From an uncultured Porphyromonadaceae bacterium (lineage in GTDB: Bacteria; Bacteroidota; Bacteroidia; Bacteroidales; Muribaculaceae): a DNA stretch of 64,000 nt. The notes beneath the pieces were generated by a model, which did no database searches, was not told where the DNA came from, and was given only the letters and a program-made list of their open reading frames with translations. Made by a program: the position numbers and the translations under genes. The stretch is taken from the NCBI GenBank assembly GCA_947575235.1, contig CANPMT010000007.1:1-64000 (forward strand), written 5' to 3'. The first letter of the stretch is position 1, and every line of letters begins with the position of its first letter. This document shows, piece by piece, positions 60,530 through 64,000 of this stretch.

Positions 60530-62143
60530 TCAATCCTTTTTACCATATTCAAAGATGTCGCAATCGATATATCCACCCGCCTTTTCCGTGGCGTAGTTGA
60601 AGATTGCCAGACGAGTTCCCATGAACAGTTTGCGGTAGTCAAACTTCATCTGGAAGGGTAGTCCGAGAGGAGTCCAGTTCGCACCGTCATAACTGTAGCT
60701 GAAGCGGGCCATGTCTTTGCCGAGGTTGAAATCGGCGTCAACCTTAAGATATACGCTGCCGGTTTTGTCGGCTGGAATCTCGGTATATCCGAGTTCCGTG
60801 TTGTGAACACCGCTGATTCTTGTCCCCTCTCTCTCCAGGTTGACCACCTGTGAGTTCATTGTGAGGAAATGACCGTTTTCAGTGCAGTTGACAGTTATGG
60901 CTCCCGTGTGGCCGTTAAAGGCAGCGAGTCCAGCCTTGTCGCCCGGCAGCATGTTGCTTATGTCAAGTTTCACATATCCCTGACAAACGGGCCCCTCCAT
61001 CCGCTGCGTAAGAGTGTTCGGGGCGTGATATAAAGTGCTTACTGAATTACGTGGAGTGGATAGCCGGAGCCAACCCTTGCGGTCGGTGAGCGAGATGCTT
61101 GCGAGTTCAGGATTGTGGTTCCATTCCCACTGGCTTTTCAGTTTCTTACCGTTGAAATCGTCAGAAGTAACTATAGAGTGGTTGAGTGTTGTCCCTTCAG
61201 GTTTGGCAGCGATCTCCGGCACATGGTCAATCATGGGCCAGCCATTTTCCCAGTTCACGGGAGATAGGGTGAGCACGCGTCCCACAGCTCCGCGGTCCTG
61301 GAAAATCATACCCCACCAGTTCCCTTGTGTATCATCGACGATAGTGCCTTGCCCGACATATCCGAATCCGGCGAAATTATCTTCGAGCACCACCTGCTTC
61401 TCGTAGGGGCCGGTAATCTTGTCGGCACGGTAGCATAGCTGACGGCGGGGTTTACCCTGAGGCCAAGAGATTATCATCAGATAATACTTTCCGTCATGCT
61501 TCACCATGCGGCTCCCCTCCAGGAGGTTTGTCTCCTCCTCATCCCTGAGATTGAGGTGAATGTGCACGCCATCCTCTTTTACATCGCTCAGGTCATTCTT
61601 TAACTCTGTTAGGATAATGTCGCCGGAGCCGGAAATAGTGTAGACCCTGTCATCTTCATCAAAGAAGAGAGAGCAGTCGTGGAAATGGGGAGGACGAGAC
61701 ACCAGTTCCCAGCTACCCTCTTTCGAGGGATTCCTTGTTGAGAAGATGTATGAGCGGTAGGGTTCGTCGTTAGGGGAGAAGAGGGCATAGAATTTACCTT
61801 TGTGATATTTGAGAGATGTAGCCCATTGTCCTTTGCCATACACAGTACCGTCATAAAGGTTGTAGCGACCGTTGTCGTCGAGGGTGTTGAAGATGTAGCT
61901 GGCATGTTCCCAGTTGACTAGATCTTTCGATTTCATCACCGGAGCGCCAGGCATCAGGTGCATGGTTGTGCTTACCATATAGTATGTGTCGCCGACGCGG
62001 ATTACGTCAGGGTCAGGGAGGTCAGCCCAGATAACCGGATTGCTGAAAGTGCCGTTGCCGAGGTCTTCGGCAAAGGAGTCCAGACATCCGAGGGAGAGGA
62101 CTGAGATTCCGATGGTACAGAATATGTGGTTAAGTTTCGTCAT
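60530..62143 (-). CDS. GH43 family arabinofuranosidase/xylosidase lipoprotein (subfamily 12-like)
   Basis: The ATG at 62143 (MTKLNHIFCTIGISVLSLGC) gives 537 aa with a lipobox ending at Cys20; the track start at 62167 would add 8 unlikely residues. The GH43 propeller has base Asp in WADLPDPDVIRVGDTYYMVS, Asp in FHDCSLFFDEDD and acid Glu in LLEGSRMVKHDGKYY. A C-terminal beta-sandwich (SDDFNGKKLKSQWEWNHNP..) follows. This pattern is frequent in arabinofuranosidases acting on arabinoxylan side chains. It is the first gene after a clear promoter, so it probably heads the xylan operon. Confidence 0.9.
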   Translation of the reverse strand: MTKLNHIFCTIGISVLSLGCLDSFAEDLGNGTFSNPVIWADLPDPDVIRVGDTYYMVSTTMHLMPGAPVMKSKDLVNWEHASYIFNTLDDNGRYNLYDGTVYGKGQWATSLKYHKGKFYALFSPNDEPYRSYIFSTRNPSKEGSWELVSRPPHFHDCSLFFDEDDRVYTISGSGDIILTELKNDLSDVKEDGVHIHLNLRDEEETNLLEGSRMVKHDGKYYLMIISWPQGKPRRQLCYRADKITGPYEKQVVLEDNFAGFGYVGQGTIVDDTQGNWWGMIFQDRGAVGRVLTLSPVNWENGWPMIDHVPEIAAKPEGTTLNHSIVTSDDFNGKKLKSQWEWNHNPELASISLTDRKGWLRLSTPRNSVSTLYHAPNTLTQRMEGPVCQGYVKLDISNMLPGDKAGLAAFNGHTGAITVNCTENGHFLTMNSQVVNLEREGTRISGVHNTELGYTEIPADKTGSVYLKVDADFNLGKDMARFSYSYDGANWTPLGLPFQMKFDYRKLFMGTRLAIFNYATEKAGGYIDCDIFEYGKKD

Positions 62144-62171
62144 ACGTTGATAGTGTGGATTAATCACGCCG

Positions 62172-62202
62172 CAAAATTACTTCGGGGCAGAGCAACGTCA
62201 AA
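62172..62202 (-). promoter_or_regulatory. Promoter at the head of the xylan operon
   Basis: On the minus strand: -33 TTTG (complement of 62199-62202), a 19-bp spacer and -7 TAATTTTG (complement of CAAAATTA, 62172-62179). It lies 29 bases before the GH43 ATG. AT-rich sequence upstream (62210-62330) is the likely HTCS target. Confidence 0.8.
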
Positions 62203-62336
62203 TTTATGGTGTTACAATAACCTATTCGTATGTTACATCACGTTACAAATCCCTTTGCAAATGTTACATGGTTTTGCAAGTGATTGATATATAATAGAAA
62301 ATAGATTCAGTTAAATTAACATAGTTTGATAAAAAT

Positions 62337-64000
62337 TCACCAGTCGTCAGTGCGGAAAGGTGAGGCAAGCAGGCCATCGCGGTTGCGGAGATTGGCATCT
62401 TCGGGGTTGTCGCTCCAGGCGTAACGCACAGCCACAGGCTCCGGCACCTGCGGAGAACTCACCACTACCATATCGCCTTTGATGACGGCATCAGCCCATA
62501 CAAACTTTCCGTCGGCACCGGCAATGGCGAAGTGGCGCAACTTCTCTCCGCCGGAAGAAAGTCCTTTTCCGGTTTGTGAGAATCTGACGAAGACCTTCCC
62601 ATTTTTCACAGTCATGCTCTCATACACCGGACCGGAGGCCTGGATTTTCTCGCCGAATATCAGTTTACGGGCACCGAGCATAAGACGGTGAGCCACAGTT
62701 TTCTTGTCGAGCGGATGAATGTCGTTCCATTCCCCGGAGTCGTATGTCACGGCCAGAGCTGTGTTGGGAATCTCTTTTGATGTCAGGAACTGCGCCTCGC
62801 GGATACGGGCCCAGCCGCTATCGGAGGGGCGGTCTTGCTTCTGCATGAAGTTGGGGAGCTGCACCATCAGGAAAGGAAGGTCGGGGCGACCTGAGAGCTC
62901 GCGCCAGTTTCTGATGAGAGAGGTGAGGTGTGACTTATAAGATGTGGGATAGCTCGCATTGGATTCACCTTGATACCAAATCACACCCTTTACCTTATAG
63001 TCGCGGAGGGGATATATCATACCGTTGTAAAGTCCCGATCCCTTCTTATCAAGGTCGGCGAGGCGCTCACGCATGGCACTCTCCAACTCAGAATCCTTTC
63101 CGACATTATATCTCCATTCACCTGAGAGAGGTATCTCCTCACCTTGTATGCCGACGATGGCATATCTCTTATCCTTGACAAACTCACCGTTGCCATAATT
63201 TGCGGTGAGGCGCACTGCAACGACATTCTCACCTTTACGCAGCACACCCGCAGGGATGGTGTATTTGCGAGGAGGATACTGATATGCTGTGGAACCCACA
63301 GATATGCCGTTTACAAACACCTCATCGGCATCAACAAGCGTTCCCATATATAATGTGGCTGTACGCCCCGCCATTTTGTCAGAGACCGTAACATTCTTAC
63401 GCATCCATACGGTCCCCTTCACGTCAAGGCCATTTTCCCTCCAAGTCCCGGGCATCTCCATCACAGGCCAATTGGAGTCATCAATGGCGGGGAGATGCCA
63501 TTTCCCGGCTCCACGGTCGGCTGATACGATATGCAGACTGTCCAATGCAGCCCGGTCAGCGATGAAACCGGGAAATTCCTTCAGATGCTCCTGGCTTATC
63601 CATCCCTCTATGGCAGAGCCACCGAGACTTGACACCAGCATCCCGACAGGCACCTTATAAGCGTCGTATGCCTCATTGGCAAAGAAATAAGCCAGGGCTG
63701 TCCAGTTGAGCACCTCAGAGGCTGTGGCAGAATGCCATGTGGCCCCTTCAGGAATACTCTCCCTGACACCCTCCGGCGATTTCTGGGTAGGCACCTTGAA
63801 ATGGCGTATCATGTGATTGTTTGATACCTCAATCTCCGGAAATTTCTCAACGAGCCGTGCGATCGGGGTCTCCTGATTGGACTGCCCCGAACAGAGCCAG
63901 ACATCACCCACCAGGACATCACGTATTACCTTGTCGTTAACTGTAAGAATAAACGGACCACCGTAGCTCTGTGGAGGGAGAGTCACATTCCAACGCCCGT
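62337..64000 (-). CDS. Sialate O-acetylesterase-like (SASA) carbohydrate esterase, 5' end outside window
   Basis: Partial: the frame stays open to the window edge (GRWNVTLPPQ at the top; the track start at 63986 is an internal GTG). SGNH-hydrolase motifs are present: nucleophile Ser in VWLCSGQSNQE, VKGVIWYQGESNA, and the Asp-His pair in DIHPLDKK. An inserted beta-domain (about 150-290 of the visible part) is typical of bacterial SASA proteins. In a xylan locus the likely role is removal of acetyl groups from xylose units. It ends 158 bases upstream of the xylan operon promoter and may be in its own unit. C-terminus is complete (LASPFRTDDW). Confidence 0.88.
   Translation of the reverse strand, partial: GRWNVTLPPQSYGGPFILTVNDKVIRDVLVGDVWLCSGQSNQETPIARLVEKFPEIEVSNNHMIRHFKVPTQKSPEGVRESIPEGATWHSATASEVLNWTALAYFFANEAYDAYKVPVGMLVSSLGGSAIEGWISQEHLKEFPGFIADRAALDSLHIVSADRGAGKWHLPAIDDSNWPVMEMPGTWRENGLDVKGTVWMRKNVTVSDKMAGRTATLYMGTLVDADEVFVNGISVGSTAYQYPPRKYTIPAGVLRKGENVVAVRLTANYGNGEFVKDKRYAIVGIQGEEIPLSGEWRYNVGKDSELESAMRERLADLDKKGSGLYNGMIYPLRDYKVKGVIWYQGESNASYPTSYKSHLTSLIRNWRELSGRPDLPFLMVQLPNFMQKQDRPSDSGWARIREAQFLTSKEIPNTALAVTYDSGEWNDIHPLDKKTVAHRLMLGARKLIFGEKIQASGPVYESMTVKNGKVFVRFSQTGKGLSSGGEKLRHFAIAGADGKFVWADAVIKGDMVVVSSPQVPEPVAVRYAWSDNPEDANLRNRDGLLASPFRTDDW

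Noticed and set aside
1-64000. Mobile element, prophage, or integrative element in the window
   Set aside because: No transposase, integrase, mobilisation, phage structural or restriction gene was found. The palindrome at 23699 is the only possible scar.
1-64000. tRNA genes
   Set aside because: Intergenic regions longer than 100 bases were read for TTCRANYC-type T-arms and cloverleaf ends, and none was seen, although one could be missed by eye.

Overview
The window reads as a chromosomal segment of a gut-type Bacteroidales, most like Muribaculaceae/Prevotellaceae/Bacteroides. The evidence is Bacteroidetes -33/-7 promoters (TTTG, 19-20 bp, TAnnTTTG) in front of many genes, SusC/SusD pairs, a hybrid two-component regulator, acidic lipoprotein export signals, and short secretion-type C-terminal tails. 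I saw no transposase, integrase, phage gene, tRNA or CRISPR array.

Layout. (1) 1-75: the 3' end of a 5S rRNA and its terminator, so an rRNA operon ends here. (2) 225-10490: housekeeping genes, namely a RelA/SpoT homologue whose synthetase motifs look degenerate, a TPR membrane protein, glutamate synthase large subunit gltB, and the ahpC-ahpF peroxide defence pair. (3) 10663-15410: small features (18-bp tandem repeat, overlapping small ORFs, a 59-aa membrane protein, a possible small RNA) around a two-gene operon of secreted proteins, one Omp28/thioredoxin-like. (4) 15424-23597: tkt, a Cys-rich Spy/CpxP-like protein, a four-gene operon (77-aa membrane protein, YjjP/YjjB-type split exporter, LysR regulator with a frameshifted end), purT, and a GltD-type flavoprotein. 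(5) 23970-29929: two large secreted repeat proteins. (6) 30058-41361: a cobalamin riboswitch followed by six genes forming a surface corrinoid-capture operon. It contains a DUF4465 protein, a BtuB-like TonB receptor, a BtuG-like lipid-anchored beta-propeller, a second non-lipidated propeller, and two members of another paralogous surface family. (7) 41486-64000, all on the minus strand: a xylan utilisation locus with an acetyl-esterase (cut by the window edge), two GH43 enzymes, xusA-xusB-xusC-xusD-xusE, a CBM-bearing GH10 xylanase, and an HTCS regulator with its own promoter.

How the parts work together. In the xylan locus the GH10 lipoprotein should cut xylan at the surface. The SusD-like and XusE lipoproteins hold oligosaccharides, two SusC channels import them, and the GH43 and esterase proteins remove side chains and finish the xylose/arabinose oligomers. 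The HTCS would sense an oligosaccharide and switch the locus on. Transketolase lies elsewhere in the window but serves the pentose phosphate route such sugars would enter. In the B12 operon, lipid-anchored and tail-bearing capture proteins would feed corrinoid to the BtuB-like channel, under riboswitch repression.

Most notable observations: the B12 operon carries two propeller-plus-partner cassettes in opposite gene order, one lipidated and one ending in a C-terminal tail; that short tail recurs in seven secreted proteins across three loci; and the LysR gene has lost one base inside a 13-bp perfect inverted repeat, which looks like quasipalindrome correction. All functions are inferred from sequence reading; no search or structure prediction was run.
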